Shown here piece by piece: positions 8,379 through 17,368 of a stretch of DNA of 64,000 bases. Both the position numbers and the translations under genes were made by a program. Below the pieces are notes generated by a model. That model was given only the letters and a program-made list of their open reading frames with translations, had not been told where the DNA came from and did not search any database. Positions within the stretch are counted from its first letter, which is position 1. Every line of letters begins with the position of its first letter. Source of the stretch: Bog-473 sp963804055 (GTDB lineage: Bacteria; Actinomycetota; Acidimicrobiia; Acidimicrobiales; RAAP-2); assembly GCA_963804055.1 (NCBI GenBank), contig CAWDOU010000013.1:434001-498000 (forward strand). Reading direction: 5' to 3'.

Positions 8379-9710
8379 ATGGCTGACGCGATGATCTCTG
8401 CGGCACTGACAGATCATCTTCATTTGATCACGGACGCTCCCAGCGATTACGACCCGCTCCTCGATCTCGTGGGTGATTGTCGGTTCGTCCTCATCGGTGA
8501 GGCATCTCACGGAACGCACGATTTCTATGCTGAGCGAGCTCGGATCACTCGCCGACTTATCGACGAATGCGGATTCAATGCCGTGGCGGTCGAGGCAGAT
8601 TGGCCCGACGCCTACCGCGTGAATCGCTATGTCATGGGAATTTCGGATGACGCGAACGCCGATACGGCACTCTCGGATTTTCGGCGTTTTCCGACGTGGA
8701 TGTGGCGAAACAGCGAAGTTCTCGCATTTGTGGAATGGCTACGTGCGCACAACGACGCAAGGATCAACCCGGCCCTCAAGGCACGCTTCTATGGACTGGA
8801 CCTCTACAGCCTCCGAGCCTCGATGGAGGCCGTTGTGAGCTATCTGGAACACGTAGATCCCGACGAAGCCGTACGGGCTCGGGCCCGCTATTCGTGCTTC
8901 GATCACATCGGCGGGGAGGGTCAGGCTTACGGCTACGCCTTGGCCTATTCGGGCGCGATCCCATGCGAGAACGAAGTCGTCACACAGCTCATTGAGCTGC
9001 GACGACGAGCGGAGGGGTATCTAAGGCGCGACGGCTGGGTCGCCGACGACGAGTTCTTCTTTGCCGAACAGAACGCGATGCTCGTGCGGGACGCAGAGGA
9101 GTACTACCAGCAGATGTATCGGGCCGACGTCTCTTCATGGAACCTTCGGGACCGCCACATGGCCGCAACACTTGATTCACTTGCTGAGCATCTCAACCAC
9201 CAACTTGGCCGGGCAAGGATCGTCGTGTGGGCGCACAACTCCCATGTGGGCGATGCGCGATCGACTGAAATGGGGGCTCGCGGTGAACTCAACGTTGGGC
9301 AACTGGCGCGGCAGCGATACACCGACTGCTTCTTGATCGGGTACACCACCTATGAAGGCACCGTGACGGCCTCCACGGAGTGGGGTGGTCCAGCTGAGCG
9401 CAAACGAGTGCGTCCTGCGTTGATCGACAGTCATGAGTCCTTGCTGCATGCTTCTCACGCGAAGCGCTTCTGGTTGAACATGGCTCATGTCAATGTGCGC
9501 AATGCCCTCATGGTCCCACGCCTGGAACGGGCGATTGGCGTCATCTATCGACCAGAGTCCGAACGTCGCAGCCATTACTTCAAGGCCCACCTCGGTGAGC
9601 AGTTCGATGCTGTGATCCATCTCGATCACAGTCGGGCGGTTGAGCCCCTTGAGCGCACGTCGCTCTGGGATACAGGAGAGCCTCCCGAGACCTATCCCAC
9701 CGGCCTCTGA
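8379..9710 (+). CDS. Erythromycin esterase-like protein
   Basis: 443-aa member of the erythromycin esterase superfamily. The signature LIGEASHGTHDFY holds the Glu and His equivalent to the metal-free esterase active site of EreA/EreB, and is followed by the conserved FNAVAVEADWPDAYRVNRY block. Another family His lies in IVVWAHNSHVGDARSTEMG. Many family members are not macrolide esterases and occur with phosphoribosyltransferases as stress proteins. The next gene here is such a phosphoribosyltransferase fusion, which favours a stress role over antibiotic resistance. No strong ribosome site precedes the ATG; a second Met lies four codons later. Confidence 0.87.
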   Translation: MADAMISAALTDHLHLITDAPSDYDPLLDLVGDCRFVLIGEASHGTHDFYAERARITRRLIDECGFNAVAVEADWPDAYRVNRYVMGISDDANADTALSDFRRFPTWMWRNSEVLAFVEWLRAHNDARINPALKARFYGLDLYSLRASMEAVVSYLEHVDPDEAVRARARYSCFDHIGGEGQAYGYALAYSGAIPCENEVVTQLIELRRRAEGYLRRDGWVADDEFFFAEQNAMLVRDAEEYYQQMYRADVSSWNLRDRHMAATLDSLAEHLNHQLGRARIVVWAHNSHVGDARSTEMGARGELNVGQLARQRYTDCFLIGYTTYEGTVTASTEWGGPAERKRVRPALIDSHESLLHASHAKRFWLNMAHVNVRNALMVPRLERAIGVIYRPESERRSHYFKAHLGEQFDAVIHLDHSRAVEPLERTSLWDTGEPPETYPTGL

Positions 9711-9847
9711 CACCTTGTGCACCAAGTGCACTCGTTGCAGGCGGGGCCGCTTCCTGTGTCAGATCGCGACTTCCAAGGCGTGCGCGCACTCGCTGTTCTT
9801 GCCTTGTTTTCCGCGTCGCACTGCTTCGCCACAGAGCACGAGGGTCG

Positions 9848-11182
9848 TCAACCTACCGTGCCCGCCGTGGACGCCAGATGGGAAAGGAGCCAGCTACCGG
9901 CAAGGCGAGACACCTCCTCCAGCGCTCCTGGCTCCTCGAAGAGATGGGTGGCGCCGGGCACCACTGCCAGTCGGCACTCGCAGCGCATTTGCGCCTGCGC
10001 CTGACGGTTGAGTTCGAGCACAATTTCGTCATGGCCGCCTACGATGAGCAGCGTTGGCGCTCGCACCTCATGGAGCTTCGGACCCGCAAGATCCGGACGT
10101 CCTCCCCGGGAGACGACTGCGGCAATCGACGAATCGGGCTGGCTCGCTGCCCACAAGGCCGCCCCGGCTCCGGTGCTGGCACCGAAATAGCCAATTCGCA
10201 GTCCCTTGGCCTCGGGCTGTGTCTCGAGCCAGCGCGTGGCCATCCCCAGGCGTTCCGCCAGGAGCTCGATGTCGAAGACGGCCGCACGGTCGATCTCTTC
10301 GTCGGGGGTGAGCAGATCAAAGAGCAATGTACCGAACCCCGCGACGTTCAATGCTTCCGCCACGGAGCGGTTGCGTGGACTGTGACGACTGCTTCCGCTG
10401 CCGTGGGCAAAGATGACCAGCCCGGAGCACTCCTCCGGAATCACGAGGTGTCCAAAGAGCCGCACGGCCTGGGCCTGAACGATGACATCTTCATCACGGA
10501 CCGGCGGATCGGCGCTCATCGCCACCGGCGGACCGTCCATCCGACTGGCGGCCCGCTCGAGAAGTTCCACTACTTCCTCGTCCGATGTCTGGGAGAAGTC
10601 AACATAGAACTGGCCGACGGCGTAGAAGGGATCAGGTGTCGCAAGGAAGACCAGATCGTCCGCAACGTCCCGGAGCAGATCGACCGAAGTTTGCGGAGCA
10701 ACGGGCGCCGCCAGGATTACCCGAGACGCGCCGTGGGCCCGCGCCACCTCACAGGCTGCCCTGGCCGTCGCCCCCGTTGCGATGCCGTCGTCGACCACGA
10801 CCGCGATCCGACCGGCGAGGGGCACGCGCGGATGACTCTTGCGAAACCGCATGGCTCGTCGATCCAGTTCAGCTCGCTCCCTTCGCTCTACGGCTGCCAC
10901 CTCGTCTTCACCCACTCCGGCCATCGCGAGTACTTCATCGTTCAATACGCGCACGCCGTCCTCGCCGATCGCGCCCATCGCGAGTTCCGGCTGATAGGGC
11001 ACCCCGAGCTTTCGAACGAGGATGGCATCGAGCGGTGCGTTCAACACTCGGGCCACCTCGAATGCAACCGCCACCCCACCCCTCGGCAGCCCGAGCACAA
11101 CGGCGTCTCCGTCCCCCACGCGCTGCTTCAGCTGTTCAGCCAGCTCTCGTCCCGCGGCAATCCTGTCTTGAAAGCTCGCCAT
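9848..11182 (-). CDS. Phosphoribosyltransferase fused to dienelactone-hydrolase-like domain
   Basis: 444 aa in two domains. Residues 1-215 form a type I phosphoribosyltransferase with the PRPP loop VVVDDGIATGATARAA and an N-terminal LGLPRGGVAVAFEVA. Residues 235-444 form an alpha/beta hydrolase with an oxyanion strand VIFAHGSGSSRHSPRN, nucleophile region IGYFGASTGAGAAL (G-x-S-x-G) and a late His in GATHLFEEPG. The domain order and size match what I remember of M. tuberculosis Rv0571c, a DosR-regulon protein. The substrate is unknown. ATG at 11182 is chosen over upstream codons because it gives the compact family start MASFQDRI. It is convergent with the erythromycin-esterase-like gene. Confidence 0.87.
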   Translation of the reverse strand: MASFQDRIAAGRELAEQLKQRVGDGDAVVLGLPRGGVAVAFEVARVLNAPLDAILVRKLGVPYQPELAMGAIGEDGVRVLNDEVLAMAGVGEDEVAAVERRERAELDRRAMRFRKSHPRVPLAGRIAVVVDDGIATGATARAACEVARAHGASRVILAAPVAPQTSVDLLRDVADDLVFLATPDPFYAVGQFYVDFSQTSDEEVVELLERAASRMDGPPVAMSADPPVRDEDVIVQAQAVRLFGHLVIPEECSGLVIFAHGSGSSRHSPRNRSVAEALNVAGFGTLLFDLLTPDEEIDRAAVFDIELLAERLGMATRWLETQPEAKGLRIGYFGASTGAGAALWAASQPDSSIAAVVSRGGRPDLAGPKLHEVRAPTLLIVGGHDEIVLELNRQAQAQMRCECRLAVVPGATHLFEEPGALEEVSRLAGSWLLSHLASTAGTVG

Positions 11183-11440
11183 CCGGACATTGTCCCCTTC
11201 GCCGGTCGAGCCCGCTAGGGACGATGGTCCCCACGGCGCCGCGGCCTTACCCACGAATGCGCTCGTGGGGCAGAGCAGTCACCATTCCCGGGGCGGTTCA
11301 GGTTCAACCAGGCCGTATTCAAGAAGGCCCGAGTCGATGCTGGGGGAAACCTGGTCCGGGTGGAGTGAGCGGAGCCTTTCGAGACACTGACGGACCCTGA
11401 CAGACCACGACCTACCTGAGCGACTGGCCGCAGAAATGCA
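11183..11440. other. Gene-free spacer
   Basis: This stretch lies between the start of the phosphoribosyltransferase fusion and the terminator of tRNA-Ala. Its left end must hold the promoter of the fusion gene, but no convincing -35/-10 pair or DosR-type palindrome stands out. I see no RNA gene or coding frame that I would defend. Confidence 0.5.
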
Positions 11441-11470
11441 GAACCGCCGCCCCGCTCGGGACGGCGGTTC
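11441..11470 (-). terminator. Hairpin downstream of tRNA-Ala
   Basis: A perfect 9-bp stem (GAACCGCCG at 11441-11449 with CGGCGGTTC at 11462-11470) starts 15 nt past the tRNA 3' end on the minus strand. Only a short T-rich stretch follows (CATTTCTGC), so it is a weak intrinsic terminator or a processing hairpin. Confidence 0.6.
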
Positions 11471-11484
11471 GACAATCACCGGAT

Positions 11485-11560
11485 TGGTGGAGGTGATGGG
11501 ATTCGAACCCACGGCCTCTACATTGCGAACGTAGCGCTCTGCCAGCTGAGCTACACCCCC
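11485..11560 (-). tRNA. tRNA-Ala (anticodon CGC)
   Basis: Full cloverleaf on the minus strand, 76 nt including an encoded CCA (11485-11487). The acceptor stem GGGGGTG/CACCTCC contains the G3-U70 pair that marks alanine tRNAs. The anticodon loop is TTCGCAA, giving CGC, which reads GCG. The T arm GTGGG-TTCGAAT-CCCAT is standard. A possible -10 (TAATCT) lies about 9 nt upstream. Confidence 0.97.
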
Positions 11561-11616
11561 GGCACGCCCAGATTAGTCGGGCTTTCGGCTCCCCTCGGAG
11601 GGGTCCGGCGCTCTGT

Positions 11617-12321
11617 TCAGCGGGCAGCGGCCCGGGGTAGCTCGAATGGGTCCTCGTCCCAGGCGCCCGGGTAGCCGGCAGTCGCCGGATCCCGAGCCGG
11701 CGGCGATGCGTCGAACGCCTGGGGCCGGGGGCGGCGCCGGGCCTGCTCGGCCTCCAACTCCTTGGCGTACGCAATGAGCCCGACGAGCCCCAGCGCAGCC
11801 AAGCCCGCTAGCCCGGTGAACACCCAGGCCAGGTGCATGCCGGGAAACAGCCCGATCAACCCGGTGGAGATGGCCACACCACCGAGGCAGCGCAGCAACA
11901 CGGTGCAGCGCCGGCGCGCCTGCTCACGGCGGAATGAAGGCAACGCCACTCCCGCATCGGGGAGGCACACGGCCTCGGGTCGGTCGAGTACCCCCACGCG
12001 CTCGTAATGCGACCCGTCGTCCCCGTCGACGTCTGCGGCCGCCGCGTCCTCGGTCGGCCGCAGGAGCACCAGCTTGGGGCGCGACGAATCAATCCCGACG
12101 TCGGACGTGGCCCCTGATGGCATGCCGGCGGGCATGGCCGTATGCAGGCGGTAGGCCGGTGCGACGGTCTTCGGTCCCGCGTGCTCGAGCAGCTGCAATT
12201 GGTGATGGAAGTGGTCGATGGACCCGACCCCCTGACGCTCACCAAATCGCCGCCAAGCACTCGGGGCGAGTACCGCAACCCAGAGAAGCACTACGAAGAC
12301 CAACAGGATCACAATCGTCAC
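11617..12321 (-). CDS. Small actinobacterial membrane protein of unknown function
   Basis: 234 aa. The N-terminus is a single hydrophobic segment (VTIVILLVFVVLLWVAVLAP). A long polar middle follows, then two close hydrophobic segments near residues 145-190 (CLGGVAISTGLIGLFPGMHLAWVF and LAGLAALGLVGLIAYAKEL), and an acidic/proline tail ends in EDPFELPRA. I take GTG at 12321 because the upstream part of the frame is polar and unlike a leader. The layout resembles uncharacterised membrane proteins common in actinobacteria, but I cannot name a function. A short GC hairpin (11591-11603) follows the stop. Confidence 0.65.
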   Translation of the reverse strand: MTIVILLVFVVLLWVAVLAPSAWRRFGERQGVGSIDHFHHQLQLLEHAGPKTVAPAYRLHTAMPAGMPSGATSDVGIDSSRPKLVLLRPTEDAAAADVDGDDGSHYERVGVLDRPEAVCLPDAGVALPSFRREQARRRCTVLLRCLGGVAISTGLIGLFPGMHLAWVFTGLAGLAALGLVGLIAYAKELEAEQARRRPRPQAFDASPPARDPATAGYPGAWDEDPFELPRAAAR

Positions 12322-12507
12322 TCCCCGACGATCTACCTTCGCTCTGGGCAAAAACCCTAGTGAACAGGCCTTTGCAAATGGTGGATGGTGGGGAAATGCC
12401 ACAGCGCCGACCTCGTCGGCACTTCTCCTGTCCGTCCGGTTGTACCCGCCGCGAGGCACGGAATCAAGGGTGACGTTGCGGCCCAGTTCAGCGGCACGGC
12501 ACGCGAT

Positions 12508-13305
12508 TCAGACGGCGCGGCTCCACCACCGGCCGTCCGTACACCCCACCGTGACGTCAACCCCGAAACAGGCCGACACGCGGTCCGAGGTCACGACGTC
12601 GGAGAGCCGGCCGGATGCGACAAGCTCGCCCTCCGAAACCAGCCCACCATGAGAAAATCCCGGCGGGATCTCCTCGCAGTGGTGTGTGACAAGAACCGTC
12701 GGTGGGTTGGCCGGGTCGGCGGCCAGGGCGGTGAGACGGCTGAGAAGGCGCTCCCGGGCACCGAGATCGAGGCCCGCGAACGGTTCGTCGAGGAGGAGCA
12801 ACTCGGGATCGCTCATGAGCGCGCGTGCCAGCAGCACCTGCTGACGTTCGCCCTCTGAGATCACCCCGAACGGGCGATCGGCGACGTCGCCCACGCCCCC
12901 CAGAGCCAGCAGCTGCTCTGCCTTCCCCCAGTCCTCCGCCGAATAGCGGTTCCACCACGTTTCGAGCGCTCCGTAAAGGCCGGTGACAACGACATCGCGC
13001 GCCACGAGGTCAGCCCGGAGCTGCCGGGTGACTGCGCCGCTGACGAGGGCGACCCTGGGACGCAAGGTGCGGACGTCGACTTCTCCGAGCCGGGCTCCGA
13101 GGATCTCGACCGTGCCCGCCGTTGGCCAGAGCCGCGCGCCCGCCACCTGCAGGAGCGTGGTTTTGCCCGAGCCGTTCGGGCCGAGGATCACCCATCGATC
13201 GGCGTGCTCGACCCGCCAGTCGATCCCCCTCAGCACAGCGACACCCTCGCGATGGACCGTCACACCAGCGAGTGCGATGGCGGCGGGCGGTCCTGATGCG
13301 GTCAC
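12508..13305 (-). CDS. ABC-type ATPase without a partner permease
   Basis: 265-aa single ATP-binding cassette. Walker A is GPNGSGKTT (residues 42-50), the signature is the variant ISEGERQQ in place of LSGGQ, Walker B is ELLLLDEPFAGLD, and the switch His is in VLVTHHCEEIP. The signature variant is typical of ModF/YlmA-like soluble ABC proteins. No permease or binding protein is nearby. Its GTG overlaps the stop of the 109-aa gene (GTGA), so it is the last gene of the cysH-sulfite-reductase chain. A role in that operon is implied but not known. Confidence 0.85.
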   Translation of the reverse strand: MTASGPPAAIALAGVTVHREGVAVLRGIDWRVEHADRWVILGPNGSGKTTLLQVAGARLWPTAGTVEILGARLGEVDVRTLRPRVALVSGAVTRQLRADLVARDVVVTGLYGALETWWNRYSAEDWGKAEQLLALGGVGDVADRPFGVISEGERQQVLLARALMSDPELLLLDEPFAGLDLGARERLLSRLTALAADPANPPTVLVTHHCEEIPPGFSHGGLVSEGELVASGRLSDVVTSDRVSACFGVDVTVGCTDGRWWSRAV

Positions 13306-13631
13306 TCCTGCGTGCCGTCGCCACCGCCTGCGAGACGTCGGCTGATCCGGCCGATGAGCCCGGAGCAGCACTGCGCCCACGTCCGCTCGCCGGCCAACCA
13401 GAGCCAGATCTCGCGCCGGTAACCGAGCACAATCAGGCCGAGATCGTTTTCGCCGAGTCCAGCTGACGCCAGCGTGCGCCAGCGGCTCCAGAACCAGGCC
13501 GTGACGCCGTTCTCACCGGCGCCGATGACCTCGGCGAGACCCCGTCCGTCGAGCACGGCACTCAGCCACGCATCGGCCAGCACCGTGGGCTCGTCGGGAA
13601 CGTGCAGCACCGGCAGTGTGGTCGGCGTCAA
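13302..13631 (-). CDS. Unknown 109-aa protein in the sulfite reductase operon
   Basis: I do not recognise this family. It is Trp-rich (seven Trp) with a central AWFWSRWRTLASAG and a run LGLIVLGYRREIWLWLAGERTWAQCCSG. It has adjacent cysteines and no clear membrane helix. It starts at TTG, overlapping the stop of the FrhB-like gene (TTGA), and ends overlapping the start of the ABC ATPase. This tight coupling on both sides is the main evidence that it is real and belongs to the pathway. A small binding or adaptor protein is possible. Confidence 0.6.
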   Translation of the reverse strand: MTPTTLPVLHVPDEPTVLADAWLSAVLDGRGLAEVIGAGENGVTAWFWSRWRTLASAGLGENDLGLIVLGYRREIWLWLAGERTWAQCCSGLIGRISRRLAGGGDGTQE

Positions 13632-14899
13632 TGTCTGATGTAGACGGGCTGGCGGTCGGTGCCCTCGTAGGCCCGTACGTGCTCGTCGAACTCAATGAAC
13701 AGGGGTGCGTCCGGATCGAGCTTCCGCTGCAGCGTCCGGCCGGCGATCTTCTTGTCCAATGCGTCCAGCCGGAGCAGCGCGGCAGGATCGTCAAGCCCCC
13801 GCACGTCCAACTTCGCCCGAGCCGCCTGGAAGGCGAGGCGTCCGCGTTCGGTGCGGATCAGGACACTCGTCCAACCGTTCATTGAACCGACGCTGCCCAC
13901 CGAAAGGTCGGCCGAGCGACCGAGAAAATCGGCGCATTCGTCGCACCCCTTGAGCGCTGCACCGTGGAAGTCCTTCACCGGCTCGTCGACCGCCAATTCC
14001 CCGTCTCGGTACTCGACAATCATGCGACCCCGAATGACGTCCATCTTCGACACCCGGTCCAGATCTACGCCGCGCTTGTCACGGAGCTCCCGCAACGTGA
14101 GCGCCTCGTAATCGAAGTTCTTCGTGCACATCAGGGCGATGGTCAGCACGACCGCGTCAACCCGGTGCGCACCCGTGGGCCAACGCCTGGCCTGCATGGC
14201 CCGTAGCCCCTGGATCTCGCATGGGGTTCCCACCACCGCGATGCGCGGCTTCGGGGGCAGGGAATAGCGGGAGAGGTCGAGTTCGGCCAATGCCATCGTC
14301 TGGTTGTAGAAGCTGCCCGAGGCCGCCTTGATCTCACTTGCGCTGGTTGCAATGGTCGCGATGCCCTTCCATTGCTCGTCGGGATCGGCGCTCGGCTTGG
14401 AGACCAGTGCGCCATCGATCTCACCCGCGGCCAGCAGGCCGATCAACAGGGCACTGACGGCACCGCCATCCTGCGCGTCGTCGATCTCGGCACCCGCCCT
14501 CACTGCATACGAGTCCACAACCGCACCCAGGCCCTCCGCTGGCGGGCCACCGCTGATCTTCCAGTACGTGTCCGACGAGTCGGAACGGACCTGGGCAGGC
14601 TGCACTGCGGCATCTTCTCCGGACACCGCGGTCGACGGCGGCCACAGCGCCTCGTAGCGAAGTCCTCCCCGCGGGCAAAAATCCCAGCAGAGCGAACAAC
14701 CCGTACACATCTTGACCAGCTCCGGCAGATCGGTGTCCTCGTCGATGCCGATGGAATTCGACGGGCAGACCGCGACACAGGTGCCGCACTGGATGCAGCG
14801 GTCGGCGTGGATCACGCCTGCTTCCAGCTCCCAGAACCACACCTTGCCGGGAGGTTCGGTGATGCCGTTCATCTGCTCCCGTATGCGATAACGCTTCAC
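13628..14899 (-). CDS. FrhB-family F420 oxidoreductase subunit with two ferredoxin clusters
   Basis: 423 aa. The N-terminus carries two [4Fe-4S] motifs: C35xxC38xxC41xxxC45 (CIQCGTCVAVCP) and C65xxC68xxC71xxxC75 (CTGCSLCWDFCP). The rest matches the FrhB/FdhB flavin- and F420-binding family, including VGTPCEIQGLRAMQARR and KGCDECADFLGRSADLSVGSVGSM. Family members pass electrons between F420H2, FAD and iron-sulfur clusters. The GTG start overlaps the stop of the sulfite reductase gene (GTGA). Together this suggests the protein feeds electrons from F420H2, directly or through ferredoxin, to sulfite reductase. That link is inferred from context. Confidence 0.85.
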   Translation of the reverse strand: MKRYRIREQMNGITEPPGKVWFWELEAGVIHADRCIQCGTCVAVCPSNSIGIDEDTDLPELVKMCTGCSLCWDFCPRGGLRYEALWPPSTAVSGEDAAVQPAQVRSDSSDTYWKISGGPPAEGLGAVVDSYAVRAGAEIDDAQDGGAVSALLIGLLAAGEIDGALVSKPSADPDEQWKGIATIATSASEIKAASGSFYNQTMALAELDLSRYSLPPKPRIAVVGTPCEIQGLRAMQARRWPTGAHRVDAVVLTIALMCTKNFDYEALTLRELRDKRGVDLDRVSKMDVIRGRMIVEYRDGELAVDEPVKDFHGAALKGCDECADFLGRSADLSVGSVGSMNGWTSVLIRTERGRLAFQAARAKLDVRGLDDPAALLRLDALDKKIAGRTLQRKLDPDAPLFIEFDEHVRAYEGTDRQPVYIRH

Positions 14900-16629
14900 G
14901 AGGTCACCGCCTCTGCCGCACCAAGGAGCGTGGATCGCAGGTCGTCGGCCTGGATACGTCGTGACCAGAGGTAGAAGGGCTCGCCGGGCCGACGCTCCTC
15001 GCGGTACCGGGTCACAACGCGGAGCAGCGCGTCGGGCACCCGATCGACGGGCATCGCGCCCTCCACCCAGTCGATGAACGCCGCGTCAGGCCCGAGCGAG
15101 CCGCCCAAGCCGATGTCGACCGCCTCCTCAATGTGTTCGTCGACATGCGCGATGTCGCCCCGGAAACCGATGTCTGCGATCTGCGGCTGAGCGCACGAGG
15201 CCGAGCAGCCCGAGAAATGCATCCGGATGACCCCCGCGTCAGCGTTGGCATCCGCTCCATCATCGCCTGATGAGAGCTGCGCGTCCAGGGTCCGCGCCCA
15301 CTTGACGGCCCGTTCCTTCGTCTCGACGACGGCGAAACGGCAGAACTCCGATCCCGTGCAAGCGACCACACCGCGTTCAAAGGGTCCGGGGAACGGTGTG
15401 TACGTCTGCATCAGCGGCTCGGCAAGCAGATCGTCGAGGCGTGCCTCGGGGACGCCGGACACAATGAAGTTCTGGTCAGTGCCGATGCGCACGCCGCCAT
15501 CGCCGTACGTCTCGGCCAGGCGCGCCAGCTCAATCAGCTCAATGCCGTGCATCCGGCCCACAGGGACGGAGCAGCCCACGTACATCAGTCCGGGCTGCTT
15601 CTGCGCGTGAACGCCGACATGGTCGCCGCGGAATGCCGTGGTGAGTTCACGGCCAGCCGGGGCGAGGGTGAAGTTCGTGCGCTCGTCCAGCGCCGACCGA
15701 AACCCCTCAGGACCCAGCTCCTCTGCCAGGTAGCGCATGCGGGCCAGGCCGCGGTTCTCCCGATTGCCCAGCTCCCCGAAGACTTGGGCCACCCCGCGAG
15801 AGAGCTCGACTGCCTGATCGGGCTGAATGAAGACGTCGATGTCAGAAGCCATGCGCTCGCCATCCGAGAGACCACCGCCGATGAGGACGTTGAAGCCCAC
15901 TGTCCCGTCTGCTTGCTCTGCCGGCCACAGGCCGATGTCGTTGATTTCGACGCGGGCGCAGTCCTCCGTGCAGCCCGTGACGGCGATCTTGAACTTCCGC
16001 GGCAGGTTCGCGTATTCGCGATTTCCCGTGAAGAAGGCGGAGATGGCCTCCGCAACAGGCAGTGCGGCGACAACTTCCTTCTCATCGATGCCTGAGACAG
16101 GACACGAGCACACGTTGCGAGCAGAATCACCGCACGCCTGGACCGTGGTCAACCCGACCTCCCAGAACCGCTGCCAGATGCGGGGCACGTCCGCGATCCG
16201 GATCCAGTGGAGCTGGATGTCCTGCCTGGTCGTCAAGTCGGCGTAGCGGTTCCCGAAGACAGGGCTGTCGTCTGGACCCTCGGCGAAGGCGTCCGCCGCC
16301 ACTCCGATCTCGCGGACCTGAGCCGCGGTCATCACGCCGCCGGGCACCTTGATCCGCATCATGAAGGCGTCGCCCCCTTGGCGCTGGGGGTACATCCCGA
16401 CCCACTTGAGGCGCTCTTGCTCCCCGGGTACCTGGTTGATGGAGCCGGCACCCTGCTTGGAGTAGGTGTCAATGACTGCTTGCGCCACCTCGAAAGGGTG
16501 GCGCGAGAGCTTCAGCTGCTCGACAGGATTGAGCTCGCCGATGTTGCGGTACGGCTTGATGAATTTGAGCCCACGGTCGCGCCGGCCGCGGAACTCCATC
16601 CCATAGGGATTGTCGAGGTCACGAGGCAC
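14896..16629 (-). CDS. Ferredoxin-type sulfite (or nitrite) reductase, siroheme/4Fe-4S
   Basis: About 577 aa, with the duplicated ferredoxin-like and siroheme half-domains of the NirA/SirA family. It catalyses the six-electron reduction of sulfite to sulfide (nitrite to ammonia in relatives). The four cysteines for the siroheme-bridged [4Fe-4S] cluster are present: C424 and C430 (ACTGSEFC), C475 and C479 (FSGCSASC). Its place between cysH and the FrhB-like gene, opposite cysDN and a siroheme enzyme, makes sulfite the likely substrate. GTG at 16629 shares a base with the cysH stop (TAGTG); an internal ATG at 16599 is an alternative start. Confidence 0.87.
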   Translation of the reverse strand: MPRDLDNPYGMEFRGRRDRGLKFIKPYRNIGELNPVEQLKLSRHPFEVAQAVIDTYSKQGAGSINQVPGEQERLKWVGMYPQRQGGDAFMMRIKVPGGVMTAAQVREIGVAADAFAEGPDDSPVFGNRYADLTTRQDIQLHWIRIADVPRIWQRFWEVGLTTVQACGDSARNVCSCPVSGIDEKEVVAALPVAEAISAFFTGNREYANLPRKFKIAVTGCTEDCARVEINDIGLWPAEQADGTVGFNVLIGGGLSDGERMASDIDVFIQPDQAVELSRGVAQVFGELGNRENRGLARMRYLAEELGPEGFRSALDERTNFTLAPAGRELTTAFRGDHVGVHAQKQPGLMYVGCSVPVGRMHGIELIELARLAETYGDGGVRIGTDQNFIVSGVPEARLDDLLAEPLMQTYTPFPGPFERGVVACTGSEFCRFAVVETKERAVKWARTLDAQLSSGDDGADANADAGVIRMHFSGCSASCAQPQIADIGFRGDIAHVDEHIEEAVDIGLGGSLGPDAAFIDWVEGAMPVDRVPDALLRVVTRYREERRPGEPFYLWSRRIQADDLRSTLLGAAEAVTS

Positions 16630-17310
16630 TAGACGTGCAGGCCGCACTCGGACTTGTCGGCGCCCGCCCAGCGACCTGCCCGGGCGTCCTCCCCCTCCGC
16701 CACAGGGCGCGTCGTCGGTGCGCACCCAATGGAGCGGTAACCGCGAGGAATGAGCGGGTGCACGGGAAGGTCATGGTCGGCGAGGTACGACGCAATGTCG
16801 TCTTCGCTCCACGTTGCCAGCGGGTTGACCTTCACCAGCCCGAACCCGGCGTCCCAACTCACGATCGGCGCATCAGCGCGGGTCGGGCCGTCGGATCGCT
16901 TGAGCGAGGTCAGCCAGGCGCGCTTCCCGGCCAGAGCACGCCGGAGCGGCTCGACTTTGCGGAAATTGGCAGCACTGATCCGATCCACAGGGGTAGGCAG
17001 CGGCCTCGGGCCCCGGCTTCGTCACCGTGAGATTGAGCCCGTAGCGCTCACGCATATCGTCGACAAAGGCCAGCGTCTCGGGAAAGTGTGCCTCCGTGTC
17101 CAGAAAGACCACTTCGACAGATGGCGCAACCTTCGTGACAAGGTCGATCAGCACGACGTCCTCGAACGATGCGGCCAGCACCAGGGAGTCGCCGAACGTG
17201 TCCATCGCCCACCGAATGACCGCACTGGCGGGAGCGGATTCGAAACCGACACTCACTGCGGCAAGGTCTGCAGCGGTCAACTGCTGGTCGCTCACGTTGG
17301 TCTCGGCCAC
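16629..17310 (-). pseudogene. cysH: Phosphoadenylyl/adenylyl sulfate reductase CysH, frameshifted (possible sequence error)
   Basis: Thioredoxin- or glutathione-linked reductase that makes sulfite from activated sulfate. The first part reads MAETNVSD ... VLAASFEDVVLIDLVTK ... VVFLDTEAHFPETLAFVD up to YPCGSDQCC. The remainder continues in another frame as NFRKVEPLRRALAGKRAWLTSLKRSDGPTR ... SECGLHV. Removing one base of the GG at 16968-16969 restores the cluster motif CCxxRKVxPL and the whole protein. The paired cysteines and the C-terminal ECGLH mean it is the iron-sulfur type that in many bacteria uses APS. The fault falls inside the cluster motif, so the product as written would be inactive. 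Confidence 0.85.
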
Positions 17311-17368
17311 AGATCCTCACCTTTCCTCACGGGGCGATCGGGCCGGTTCGGGGGCCCGCCGCCGGCGC

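Noticed and set aside
8379..9710. Macrolide resistance gene
   Set aside because: The family includes many non-resistance proteins and there are no other resistance genes nearby, so I keep only the family name.
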